The notes under the pieces are model-generated. The model made no database searches. It had not been told where the DNA came from and worked only from the letters and a program-made list of their open reading frames with translations. A DNA stretch of 64,000 bases, from contig JACTAT010000010.1 of the NCBI GenBank assembly GCA_014526335.1, forward strand, positions 557,184 through 621,183, written 5' to 3'. The DNA comes from Chrysaora quinquecirrha (Eukaryota > Cnidaria > Scyphozoa > Semaeostomeae > Pelagiidae). The translations under genes and the position numbers were made by a program. Numbering within the stretch: position 1 is the stretch's first letter; the number at the start of each line of letters is the position of its first letter. This document shows positions 42,700 to 52,933 of the stretch, in pieces.

Positions 42700-43889
42700 A
42701 ATCACCCAAAATCAATGAGCGTCAACCAAACTCATGCACATGCTGCCGAAACCTAAAATCGATTGCACAATAGGTTGAAGCAAGGCTGTCATCTCCTTTT
42801 TTCTGCCAAAACGAGACTGTCATCTCAATGACTTTTTTCAGTAGTTCAGTAGGGAGTTTTTGCGCAAAATGAGAAGCGGATTTTAGCCTCTGAGAAGTGA
42901 GAAAGACAATCTGTTTTCTTGTTTGTTGAGCGTAGCATTGATAAACATTTTGCTTCTGTTTCAACTAGCTAGTTTTGTTTTCAAAAAAGTGGTGTACACT
43001 TTTTACCATTTGCTTTATGTAGAACAAAACAGGAATGTTTTGATCTTTGTCCCTATCTACATAAAAAAGAACTGTGGATTGCATTGAGTAACTTATTTTT
43101 TCTAAGTGACAACCTTACATTCCCTGTGTACTGTCCCATAAAGATAAAAAGGCATTTTACAGAAGTAGCAAAACCAACATCACTTCACTGGAGTTTGCAT
43201 CTACATGTTTGAATTGAATATGAAGGGTGTTTCTGATGGCAAAGCAAAAACCAATTCAAGTTCGTTTAAAGGATGTGCGATTGCGGGTAAATTTGCAGAT
43301 AACAATTTTCTATTCATGTTTTTGTGGCCTTCTGAATTTTCATCTTATCTCCAAACAAAACGAGCATCACTAAGCAATGCTTGAGAGTATATATTATGAA
43401 AATGAAGCAACTAATTAAACAATCAACAAAATGATATTGATATAACAATATATAAAATATAACAGTATACTGAACAGTATCAACAAACTCAGAAACAAAG
43501 CAGAGCATTGATGTGTAACTCTTTTCCGGGGGGGGAGAGCTTCAATAGGCCAGTGATGGGGGTGTGCCCTTTTCGTATAACAAACAGGACCTCAAAAGTT
43601 ACAAAAGTTTCAAAAAGATTCCCTACAAGGGCCCCAAAATTTATACAATATAGGTGAAAGATACCAAAAATTTATTCTTACATATAAATTCCTGAAATTT
43701 ATCTGTCAAAGATGGTGGCAATGTAAAAAATCTCAAATGCACATTTATTCACGGTCGTAACAAAATTGATACCGCAAAATTTATTTCATATGAAAACTGG
43801 GATCCCACATTTTAATTTCCATCCTAAAAAGGGAACCTCAAGAAATGGCACAGCCCATACCACTAGATATGGAAGTTACTCCTCTGGAC
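42700..43889. other. Non-coding interval
   Basis: No gene recognised. A G-tract (GGGGGGGGG) lies near 43530. Confidence 0.4.
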
Positions 43890-44180
43890 CCTTGAAACTT
43901 CACAATGTAGTACCAAGGGATTTAAGGTACTTAATATCCTCCTCCTTTAGGGCTTTCTTTGTTTCCTCCAGAACAAGAATGTGTTCATACTTGAACTTGT
44001 CGAAGTATGCTTCAAGGCTTTCCTTGATAAAATGGATGTGAACTGGGCCTTCTCTGTTTTGCAGCTGACCTTGCTTGCTGTTGTAGGTTACTGTACCTAT
44101 GGTCCTGACAATTACGTAATCGTTTGGACGAATTTTTGTTTTGCAACTTTGGGCATAGCACCTGGATAAAATAAGACAAA
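43890..44180 (-). pseudogene. Unidentified transposon-associated protein fragment
   Basis: On the minus strand, across small frame breaks, segments GPVHIHFIKESLEAYFDKFK and EHILVLEETKKALKEEDIKY can be read. They follow a Cys-containing block with NDYVIVRTIGTVTYN. The pattern resembles the C-terminal tail of repeat-associated MULE-type proteins as I recall them, but this is uncertain. Confidence 0.28.
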
Positions 44181-44892
44181 TATAAAAGGCAGTTGGCAGG
44201 ATTTGAAAGTAGCTGATTCAACAGCTAGATACAGTTCTCGGGCAAGTGTGATTTATTTTCTTGTATTTTGAAAGTATTTTGTATTCAGCACACAGTACAT
44301 GTTCACAAATCTTGTTTCTTCCCTGTCTCTGTCTTACTGTCTTTTGCTTTCTCTCAAAGTATTTCCCAAGCACGCACATTCGAGAGCTTTCAATGACGCA
44401 AAGATATTAAATTTTATTTTAAATTTTTTAGAAAAATCTGACTACTGTTTGAGTGGTAATAGCAGTTGTCTGGATCCGCCCCTAAGTCAGTAGATTAAAA
44501 GTAGAAGTTGTCTGTTTTCTTTACAACGTTTTCGTGTATGCATTGTAGCTATATGTCTTGTCACATTTTAAAATTTCTCCACAGTTTTCTTATCAAGGCT
44601 ATTGTCATTTCTTCATGCAGTGCTGATGATGTGCAGTATAAATGTATTGGAAAACAAGAGAATTACCTGGTGACCATTTATGTTTGCTTCTTAGTGTCAG
44701 CCTCATTGCCTTTTGAGCCGTTCTCCTTTTTGGATCAATTCTTGAGAGGTCACAGGTTTGTCGCTTACTGCACACATATACACTTGTTATATGTTATTGT
44801 TGCTGCATGAGTAAGAGGCTGAAGGCGTGTAGTAATTGGAATGCAATGGATGTAAAACTGTCGGCTTACATTGAGAAATTAAATTTATAACG
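44181..44892. other. Non-coding interval
   Basis: Lies just upstream of gag. The 5' LTR expected here was looked for (CRE repeats and the TGTTACAGGTGGAG start) and not found. Confidence 0.5.
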
Positions 44893-44929
44893 TTGTGTTA
44901 CAAATACAAATTAGTATTTCTTGCTTGCA

Positions 44930-45660
44930 TACTTAACATACCCATTTCTTACTACTCCTGGATCCAAATGTTTGAAACTTTTATGGTTGCTTCTGGAGAA
45001 TATTCTGAAGATAGGAAAAAATCGTTAGTGCTGTACAGTTTAGGAAGAGAAGGCCAAAGATTGGTCATCAGCCTCAGAAAGCAAACTCAAAGCAATGAAA
45101 TATGAAGAATTATTGGACATACTCGCGATTCATTTCATGCCTGAAGTTAACGCGGTAGCTGAGTGATTCAAATTTCGAAAAAGAGAGCAATTCCCAGATG
45201 AGTCTGTTGACAATTACATTGCTGCTTTACGTGAATTAGCATCAACTTGCAACTTCCAAACAATGGAAGATGAAATGATACGTGACCAATTTATTGAAAA
45301 TACTATTCATCAAAAAATTTGCGAGGGATTGTTATTGGAAACCTATTCGTTGGATAAAACTATTGAAATTGCAAGACAACTTGAAAGTGGGATGTAAGAG
45401 GCGAAGTTATTATCGGAATCACAAATGGAAAGTTAAGATAATATGGGAAGTATACAAGTTGTTAATTCAAAAAGTAGTTTTGGTAAAGTAACTCAAAAAT
45501 GTTTTTGCTGTGGATTGGGAGGCCATTTTGCGAAAAACCCTAACTGTCCAGCCCTAAAAGCAGTATGCAAGAAATGAAATAAAAGGGGGCATTTTGAGAG
45601 AGTTTGCAGATCTACTAGCCAGAGAAGGAGAATTTCTACATCTGATAATAATGAGGATGA
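44930..45660 (+). pseudogene. Gypsy gag with zinc knuckle
   Basis: Begins with WIQMFETFMVASGEYSEDRK; a frameshift near 45095 leads into MKYEELLDILAIHFMPEVNA, FKFRKREQFPDESVDNYIAA and ENTIHQKICEGLLLETYSL. This is the capsid-like region of Mag/SURL-type Gag. At 45500-45610 is a CCHC knuckle (CFCCGLGGHFAKNPNC) and a second, incomplete one interrupted by a TGA. At least four in-frame stops are present (two of them TGA). Gag normally packages the RNA genome. Confidence 0.7.
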
Positions 45661-45682
45661 AGATAAGTTTTTATCACCCAAA

Positions 45683-48180
45683 ATGTTGAAAGTTGAGAAC
45701 AAACCCAACAAAATACCCTACCTCAGTTGTCAAGTTCAGGTCAATGGAAAGCCTTTGTTTATGGTTATAGATACTGGGGCATCTGTTTCAATATTGAGTG
45801 AGAAACGTAACAAGAAACATTTTTCTGAATTTGAACTCAAACCAGCTACAGTGAACTTGGTCAATGATGATAATTCAAAACTAGAAGTTAGAGGGTGTTT
45901 GAATACTTCTCTCACATTAGATGGCAAAACAATAGACTGCAATCTTTACATAGCGAATGGGCCATCTTTGTTGGGATTGGATATATTTAAAGCACTAGGT
46001 CTACATATAGAGTCAAAGGGAGTTCATACTGTTAAAATGGATAGTACTGAAGGTTTATTACAAGAGTTTGATCACCTTTTTGAGGGGATACGATGTGCAA
46101 CTAAATTTCAACATCGCTCTGAGTTACTCCCTGATGCAGTTCCTGTGACTCATAAAGCAAGACCAGTGCCCTTTGCTCTTCAAGAGGAACTTAACGAGGA
46201 AATCAAGGCATTACTTAAAGAAGGAATTATTGAGGAAATTGATTCTGCTGATGGGATTAGTCCAGTTGTCCTGACCAAGAGCAAAAATGAAAAAAATAGG
46301 TCTCTGTATGGATCTGAGATCAGTGAATCAAAACATTGTACAAATGAGGTATTCACTCCTAAATATTGAAACACTGCTTGCTTCAGTAAAAGATGCAAAT
46401 TACGTAACAAAGTTAGATTTAAAATCAGCCTACCACCAGCTTCCCCTTCATCAGGATACAAAAAAATTAATGGCCTTCACTACTCCGATAGGAAACTTCA
46501 GATATTGTAGGGGGACATTTGGTCTAAGTGACATGCCTGGATCTTTTCAAAGAATGATGGATATTATTCTTGCAGGATGCGAAGAAGCATTATGGTTTCT
46601 TGATGACATCATAAGTGCTACAAAGGAGTAACATTTGCAGCGACTGAAGAAAGTTTTTATATGAATATCGGATAATGGGTTAACATTTAACAAAGAAAAA
46701 TGTATTTCTTGTGCTGAAGAGAAAGAATGGCTGGGGGTTTAGATATCCAGTAGCGGTATTTCAATTTACCGGACAAAATGAAGGCAATTGAAGAGATAAA
46801 GGAACCAAAGCATTTAACAGAGTTACCATCACTGTTAGGATTACTCAATAATTATGCTAAGTTCTTGCCTGCAGAGTATTCAGAGTTGATTGAGCCAGTA
46901 AGGAAGTTAACTAGGGCAGATACACCATGGGTGTGGGGAGATAAGCAGAAAGAATGCTTGCAAAAAGTAAAATCACAGATTGTTGAGCCACCAGTCCTTG
47001 CATTTTTCAACCCAAAAGCTGAGACTTATGTAACAACAGATGCTTCTGTTGTTGGCCTAGGAGCCGAACTTTCACAGCTTCAAGAAGATGGTACAAATCA
47101 GCTTTGGAGAGGAAATATAGTATAGCTTGAAGCCTTAGCATGTATTTGGGCTTGTGAAAAATGGGATAGGTACTTGATGGGCAAGCCTTTTGTGCTCATC
47201 ACTGATCATAAATCATTAGTCAGCCTGCTCCAATCATCAGAAGGCAATGGTTGCAAACCATCAGGACTAGCAAGATGGTCAGCACGGTTATTGCGGTATA
47301 CTTTCAGAGTAGTATATAAGAGTTCAACTCAGAATGTTGTAGCTGATGCACTATCAAGGTTACCAATTCTAACCCCGGAGAAAGAGGAATCTATGGATGA
47401 TGAAGCTGCGATTTGCAGCATTCTTTCTCTACCACTGGCAATTTTACCAGAGCAGCTTTCAAAGGAGACCCTGTCAGATCCTGTGCTGAAACAAGTTGTG
47501 CACATTTTGCAGACATAGTGGCCAGAGAAAAAAGAAATTTCAAAGGAAATTTTACCATATTACCATGTTCGAGATGAAGTATACTTGTGGTGAGATCAGT
47601 GCATTGGAAGGGGGGCATGGGTAGTAATACCAGCATCGTTACAAGGACAAGTGCGACAATTAATACATGAGGGTCATTTTGGCATAGTTAAATGCAAGCA
47701 AAGAATATGGGTGGTAGCTTGGTGGCCTTAACTAGATAAACAATGTGAGAGCTATGTCAGAAATTGCATTGCTTGCGCAAATTCTGATAAATCAGCTTCT
47801 CAGTCCATAGTACCATTGAAACCTACGCCTTTTCCAGATAGTCCCTGGAAGGAGTTGAGCATCAATATTTTTGGCCCAATCGAATCTGCACCAAGAGGCT
47901 TTAAATATCTGGTGGTGATTCATGATTTTTATTCGAAATGGCCAGAAGTTCTAGCAGCAAAGAGCGCTATGATGCAAAGCCTATAATTAAAGCTAACAGA
48001 TTTAAGAAGGGTGACATTGTTCCCATTAAACTTCCATCAAGACAAAAGAAACTAGCCAGCAAATATTCTGAATCAATCCATGTTGAAGATGTTACACAAT
48101 CTACTGTTACAACAGAGTACAGAAGGAGATGGCCTGCGAACAGAGTTGTGCCCTTTTCTGAAAGGGAGACTAGAGTGATA
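45683..48180 (+). pseudogene. Gypsy pol: protease, RT, RNase H, integrase
   Basis: The aspartic protease is at 45.76 kb (VIDTGASVSILS). RT begins at about 46.15 kb with PVPFALQEELNEEIKALLKE. After a frameshift near 46.29 kb come KLDLKSAYHQLPLH and the active-site block WFLDDIIS, where the usual Y/V is replaced by FLDD. RNase H starts near 47.03 kb (TTDASVVGLGAELSQ) and includes ADALSRLP. The integrase zinc region (HEGHFGIVKCKQR and CESYVRNCIAC) is at 47.67-47.79 kb. The catalytic core is cut after its first Asp block (ELSINIFG, where the usual Asp is Asn), and sequence jumps to the integrase tail at 47.94 kb. Stops at 47125, 47518 and 47730 confirm decay. Confidence 0.85.
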
Positions 48181-48220
48181 GGGATGTTACAGAGTGATAG
48201 GGATTACAGAGTGATAGGGA

Positions 48221-48685
48221 TGTTACAGGTGGAGAAGCTGAATGTACGTTGCAAAGCCATGGATCGGGCACACGTGGATTCCACCACAGTGACGTCATCA
48301 GTGACGTCATCAGTGACGTCATCAGGTGGCGCTATAGTGCGACGGTTTTTATGAATCTAGTATGTTGATTTCTCATACCACATCATTAGTGACGTCATGA
48401 GGGACGTCATAAGCTCCTCCAACCTCGTTTTTAAGAGTCCCCCGACTCCAGTGACGTCATCAGGTCCCACTATAATGCGACGGTCTTTATGGATCTAGCG
48501 GGTTGGTTTCTCCAACCTCGTTTTCAAGAGTTCTTGCAGTGTAACACACACAGATGTTAAATGATAACAGAGGTTTAATAATTCAATTCAATTTCCAGGG
48601 TAACACAATTCTAAATAAATTCTCTCAATAATTCTATTCTAAACAAATTCTCATATAATTCTATAGAGCTTTAAATTTAATTACA
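48221..48685 (+). repeat. Gypsy LTR copy 1
   Basis: From TGTTACAGGTGG to AATTACA (TG...CA), 465 bp. It holds five perfect TGACGTCA palindromes (48290, 48302, 48314, 48390, 48452) and one GGACGTCA. The first three are in a 12-bp GTGACGTCATCA tandem. Confidence 0.8.
48290..48459. promoter_or_regulatory. CRE cluster in LTR 1
   Basis: Five full cAMP-response elements (TGACGTCA), the binding site of CREB/ATF bZIP factors, within 170 bp, three of them in tandem. LTRs carry the retrotransposon promoter, so these are plausible activator sites. Binding itself is inferred. Confidence 0.6.
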
Positions 48686-48897
48686 TTGTTGACATTGTTC
48701 GCATTAAACTTCCATCAAGACAGAAAGAAACTAGCCAGCAAATATTCTGAATCAATCGATGTTGAAGATGTTACACAATCTACTGTTACAACAGAGTACA
48801 GAAGGAGATGGTATGCGAACAGAGTTGTGCCCTATTTTGAAAGGGAGACTAGAGAAATTCCATGGTTCCCGAATAATGGATTACAGAGTGATAGGGA
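48686..48897 (+). repeat. Duplicated integrase-tail fragment between LTRs
   Basis: Repeats 48010-48180 (GACATTGTTCGCATTAAACTT onward) with about 95% similarity by eye, and keeps a longer 3' end before the next LTR. It marks a tandem duplication of the element's 3' end, unit about 665-678 bp. Confidence 0.8.
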
Positions 48898-49350
48898 TGT
48901 TACAGGTGGAGAAGCTGAATGTACGTTGCAAAGCCATGGATCGGGCACACGTGGGTTCCACCACAGTGACGTCATCAGTGACTTCATCAGGTGGCGCTAT
49001 AGTGCGACGGTTTTTATGAATCTAGTATGTTGATTTCTCATACCACATCATTAGTGACGTCATGAGGGACGTCATAAGCTCCTCCAACCTCGTTTTTAAG
49101 AGTCCCCCGACTCCAGTGACGTCATCAGGTCCCGCTATAATGCAACGGTCTTTATGGATCTAGCGGGTTGGTTTCTCCAACCTCGTTTTCAAGAGTTCTT
49201 GCAGTGTAACAGACACAGATGTTAAATGATAACAGAGGTTTAATAATTCAATTCAATTTCCAGGGTAACACAATTCTAAATAAATTCTCTCAATAATTCG
49301 ATTCTAAACAAATTCTCATATAATTCTATAGAGCTTTAAATTTAATTACT
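48898..49350 (+). repeat. Gypsy LTR copy 2
   Basis: About 453 bp, nearly identical to LTR 1 but one 12-bp CRE unit shorter. Three perfect TGACGTCA sites remain (48967, 49055, 49117) and one has become TGACTTCA. Confidence 0.8.
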
Positions 49351-49366
49351 CAAGATTCACAAGAGT

Positions 49367-49822
49367 TTAAGCTTGTTTCATTCTTATTAGCAATCTAACC
49401 ATTTCAACTATATGGTACATATTCTCATCACTCTCTCCCATAAATCTTGTTATTCGATCTATTTCAGCACCACATCTATTATTAACTCCTTCAGTAATAT
49501 CATAATCATCATCATCATAAGCATCATCATTAATTTCATCACCTGTTAGAGGTTCTTCACCACTACTATCACTATCATCTGTAGAGAGTATTCCCACTAA
49601 CTCTTTATAGTTACTCTTCAACCATTCCGCGTCATGTCTTCTCTGCCACACTTCTATTTCAGCGCGAGCCGCTTGTTGTTCTTCTGAAGATTGTTCTGGA
49701 CGTTGTATGGCCGCAGTCTGAATCACCTCTGTAGGTTCACCTGTTAGAGGTTCTACATCACCAACATCTACAACTTCGTTGTTACTCTCCATCCTTTCCC
49801 TGCTTCTCTGCCAGGCTTCCAT
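49367..49822 (-). CDS. Acidic protein with an internal repeat, divergent from polymerase B
   Basis: The open frame extends to 50017 but without ATG; the first ATG is at 49822, giving about 151 codons. A TATA-like TTTATTTATT lies upstream on the minus strand near 49900-49910. The protein has two related units, SLSEMEAWQRSRER and ARAEIEVWQRRHDA, each followed by an acidic EPLTGE/EEPLTGDE block. Upstream of the ATG the same frame contains a further EEQPASL copy matching EEQQAAR, so translation may begin earlier. It is strongly acidic and ends with a helical MVRLLIRMKQA. No family is recognised. Its position at the outer end of Polinton 2 suggests an accessory early gene. Confidence 0.45.
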   Translation of the reverse strand: MEAWQRSRERMESNNEVVDVGDVEPLTGEPTEVIQTAAIQRPEQSSEEQQAARAEIEVWQRRHDAEWLKSNYKELVGILSTDDSDSSGEEPLTGDEINDDAYDDDDYDITEGVNNRCGAEIDRITRFMGESDENMYHIVEMVRLLIRMKQA

Positions 49823-49920
49823 TTCAGAGAGGGATGCTGGTTGTTCTTCTGACACTTGTTCTGGCTCACTTTCAATAACACAACCTTTTTTGAGACAAAT
49901 TTCTAATAAATAAAGGTTGA

Positions 49921-50225
49921 AAGAACTTTCTAGAGCATTTCGAAGACATTTCGAGAAAGTCCCTAATAATCCTGCAATCTGATTGGTTAGAACTAAGAAC
50001 TTTCTAGAAGATGTCAAAGACTTTTCGAGAAAGTCCCCTATAATCCTGCAATCTGATTGGTTAGAACTTTGTAGACGTTTCCAGAATGCTCCAGAAGATT
50101 CTAGAAAAGATAAATCCTCTAATCTGATTGGTTTATACTCAACACCGGTTTAAACCGGTTTGTTATTGATTTCATCATGATAGTGCAATAATTCGAACGT
50201 CACGATCGAGTTGTCTATATAAATC
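49921..50225. promoter_or_regulatory. Putative divergent promoter with heat-shock elements, CCAAT boxes and TATA
   Basis: Heat-shock elements (alternating nGAAn/nTTCn) are visible at 49998-50010 (GAACTTTCTAGAA, perfect three units), 50025-50032 (TTCGAGAA), near 49951 (TTCGAGAA), and 50084-50106 (GAATGCTCCAGAAGATTC then TAGAA, five units with one mismatch). Three ATTGG (inverted CCAAT) boxes occur in repeated CTGATTGGTT contexts (49981, 50054, 50120 region). TATATAAA lies at 50216-50223, with a TCAGCCC initiator-like sequence about 27 bp downstream and an ATG at 50264. The combination resembles animal hsp70-type promoters. Heat-shock factor binding is inferred. Confidence 0.6.
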
Positions 50226-50263
50226 GAAGCGCAAGGCGAAATCAGCCCAGTAAGAAATTAATC

Positions 50264-50540
50264 ATGAAGAGGTCACACGAAGAAGAAGAGAGCTCAGTTG
50301 CTAATAATAGTAAGCGAAGAAAAATCGCTTGCGAGGTATGTGGGAAATTGTTTGACAGATTGTTGATATGAACAAGATGGATAAGAAAGCATTCAGGAAA
50401 TACAACGAAGAAGAAGATATTAAAGACTGGGTAAGAATCACACAACATACCATTCGACAAATTAAAGAAGAATTGCCAGGCCACAAGCAGGGGATAAAGT
50501 ATTATGTCACTATCGATGTAGAATTTACAATTTTTAAGAA
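50264..50540 (+). pseudogene. DNA polymerase B 5' end (Polinton 2)
   Basis: From the ATG at 50264, about 35 codons: a KRSHEEEE acidic stretch, a nuclear-localisation-like SKRRKIACEVCGKLFDR ending in half of a C2H2 zinc finger, then a stop. A shift of frame at about 50350 leads into KAFRKYNEEEDIKDW and EELPGHKQGIKYYVTIDVEF, matching the region between the zinc fingers and the 'GSGW' block in Polinton polymerases as I recall them. It ends near 50540, where YqaJ-like sequence begins. The main body of the polymerase resumes at 54.75 kb. Identity is inferred from composition, order and position. Confidence 0.5.
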
Positions 50541-50544
50541 TAAA

Positions 50545-52117
50545 TGCAGCCATTTGCCTTGGACATCCGATCTCAGAGGCACTCCAGTTTTTTCTTTTGT
50601 CCAACTGTATGATTATCTTGTCATTCGAACAACAAAATACAAGCACATAAAATTGAAAAGTACAGCCTACAAAAAGCTTAAATCCTTCCAATTCTTCTAT
50701 GAAGGGTATATAAGATCGTTCTCTGTGGCAAAAGATTTAAATTCAACCTATTTTGATGTTCATATGAAAGCTTCAATGAATAACAAAGTTATCATTGTTC
50801 TATCAAATGATTCTCTGTGATGTTTTCTCTGCAGCCTGCACATGTCCTGCTGGTGCCGGTGTAGCTGGTTTTGGAAACTGTAATCATGTTGGTGGTGTGC
50901 TTTTTGAATTGGAGGATTTAAACAGAGAAGGTTATCAGAACTGTCCCGAGCCCGTATCTTGCACATCTAAGTTATCTGCTTGGAATGTTCCTTCCTCATC
51001 AAGTAAAATCTCTCCTGCTTCAATTGATCAAGTTATAATCAAGAAAATAAAATTTGGAAAAGATAATAGTGTAGTAACAAATCCACAAGTAAATCAAAAT
51101 GATCCCCATAGAGGAAAAGATCGCCAATTGCATGATGCAGATTTTGAAAATTAAAGAATTCCCTTGCTTCATCAACACCCAACAGCTGTTTTTTTGCCTT
51201 TCATCCCATTCCTGTGACACAGTCATCGGGTGATACATCCGTCCTAACTGAAACAGTCAAATCACATGTTTGTTCAGTTAAATGTCTCTAATGATGCTGA
51301 TTGCGATTCTGTACCCTTCACTTATGATTATGATATATGTTGCTCCAGTTTTAAAGAAATGATGGAACACCATGCCAAGTCTCACATGATCCTCAGCCCA
51401 TCCCAAATTTCTGAAATTGAAAAATCTACTCGAGGTTAATCAACAAACGACTCTTGGAAACAACACAGACTATATCGAACAACTGCATCAAATTTTTACT
51501 CAGCTGCATTCAATACAGTTGAGCCCTCTTCAAACCTGAAATCAATGTTCTATTCAAGTTTTACTTCTGCTGCTACACAGCAGGGGAAATTATATGAGCC
51601 ACATGTTCGTTCTTTGTATCTTGATTCTCTGATTAATCAAGGCTATCATAATGTATCAGTATCTACTGATCTTATCATCTCTAAATCTCATTCTTTCTTG
51701 GGTGCATCTTTGGATGGTATTGTTCATCATGGTAATACTTCTTGGGGTCTGGAAATCAAATGCCCTTTTTCAAAGTTTTCGTCTTCTCTTGAGGTTGCCC
51801 TTGGTGACAAGAGCTTCTTTCTAACAAGAACAGGCGAGAAAATCCATCTTAAAAGGAAAGATCGTTGTTTTTTTCAAGTTCAAGGTCAAATGTTTTGTTC
51901 TGGTTTGAAGAGAGTGGATCTGGTGGTGTGGTTTGGAGACCATGAGCCACTATTCATGGAATCAATTGAATACGATGCTGATTTCGTCCAGAGATCCATC
52001 TATCCTCAAGTTCATCATTTTTATTGTAAAGCTGTTTTACCAGAGTTTTTCACAAAAAGTGTCAAAAGAGGACTTCCATTATATATTCATGGTTGTTGGG
52101 AAAAGTTTTCTTCTTAA
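50545..52117 (+). pseudogene. YqaJ-type nuclease with SWIM zinc finger (ISL2EU copy 1)
   Basis: Domain order: an N-terminal block (YKKLKSFQFFYEGYIRSF), a SWIM-like zinc motif (ACTCPAGAGVAG then CNHVGGVLFELE), a linker with CTSKLSAWNVP, and a YqaJ/lambda-exonuclease-like domain. The latter has Glu in QQGKLYEPHVRSLY, Asp in FLGASLDGIVHHG, and Glu-x-Lys in GLEIKCPF, the expected metal-binding set, then WFGDHEPLFMESIEYD. A one-base frame change at about 50800 separates the first block from SWIM. The stretch 51155-51540 is also frame-broken. The last 190 codons (51545-52117) are open. In the family this nuclease accompanies the transposase; its exact role in transposition is not established. Confidence 0.75.
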
Positions 52118-52933
52118 ATAATTACATTTACGTAAACAATAACAATAGTGAACTAGTTGAGATAAGAAACTCTTTTTTGTCTTCTGATGCTTATTATATA
52201 ATCAATTTATTTTCAGGCTGAGTTCAGATATAAATGTTAATAATAACACAATCTTTTGATAAAAATATAAGCATGTATAAAAAGAGACATAATATGAAAG
52301 AATACATATAAAAACTATAGCAGATTTATTAAATTTTTTATCCAAATAATGTTACATCTACGTAACAGTATTTTAATCAAACACTGTCCAAATAGAAAGA
52401 TCCTGCTGTAAAATCCACCTATACCCTGAAAAAAAGGTTTCAAGGACCCAAAAACACATTGTTTTATAGCTCAAAATGATTGTTTATTTCAAGCTTAGTA
52501 ATATCTAAAGTAATCTTATAGCATTTTATGGTAACATTAATCACTTTTTAATTAATACTACATTGTATAAATATACTAAAAACAAAATTGAATTATGCAG
52601 TGGGTTATACAACTGTATGATGAAAGGTATAACTAGAAGCTTGAAATATTTGAACAAGAAATCAAAGAAAATATGAAATTTTTTTCTTATCAAATCTTGA
52701 TTGGACAGTAAAGTAAAAGAGTTGAATTATTTGTTTTTCGTGTTCAAATATTTTAAGCTTCTTCTTTCATCAAAACCGAATTACATTGTTGTTTAATTAT
52801 AATACTAATTATATTTACACTCACACTATAGCTCATAATTCCATATTACTTGGTTACTTTTGTTCCTTTGTAAGATTTTTTACTTCTAAATTTGTTATAG
52901 TATCTTGTATCACTAGTATTAGGTATTTATGTA
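52118..52933. other. AT-rich centre of ISL2EU copy 1
   Basis: Non-coding, very AT-rich, between the convergent genes. An imperfect inverted relation exists between ATACAACTGTATGATGAAAG...TTGAAATATTTGAACA (52605-52655) and TGTTCAAATATTTTAAGCTTC (52740-52761). Confidence 0.5.

Larger units (their letters stand above)
44893..49350 (+). mobile_element. Gypsy/Ty3 LTR retrotransposon (SURL/Mag-like), decayed, 5' LTR missing
   Basis: Gag, CCHC knuckle, aspartic protease, reverse transcriptase, RNase H and integrase blocks run in the standard Gypsy order, followed by two LTR copies (48221-48685 and 48898-49350) with a 212-bp integrase-tail fragment between them. No LTR lies upstream of gag. The integrase C-terminal wording (KLPSRQKKLASKYSE and RRRWPANRVVPF) resembles sea-urchin SURL-type elements. 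Many stops and frameshifts make it non-functional. Confidence 0.85.

Noticed and set aside
50545..52117. YqaJ nuclease as a Polinton or viral recombination gene
   Set aside because: It is paired with a convergent THAP-DDE transposase, and the same pair recurs at 37-39 kb, so it belongs to ISL2EU.
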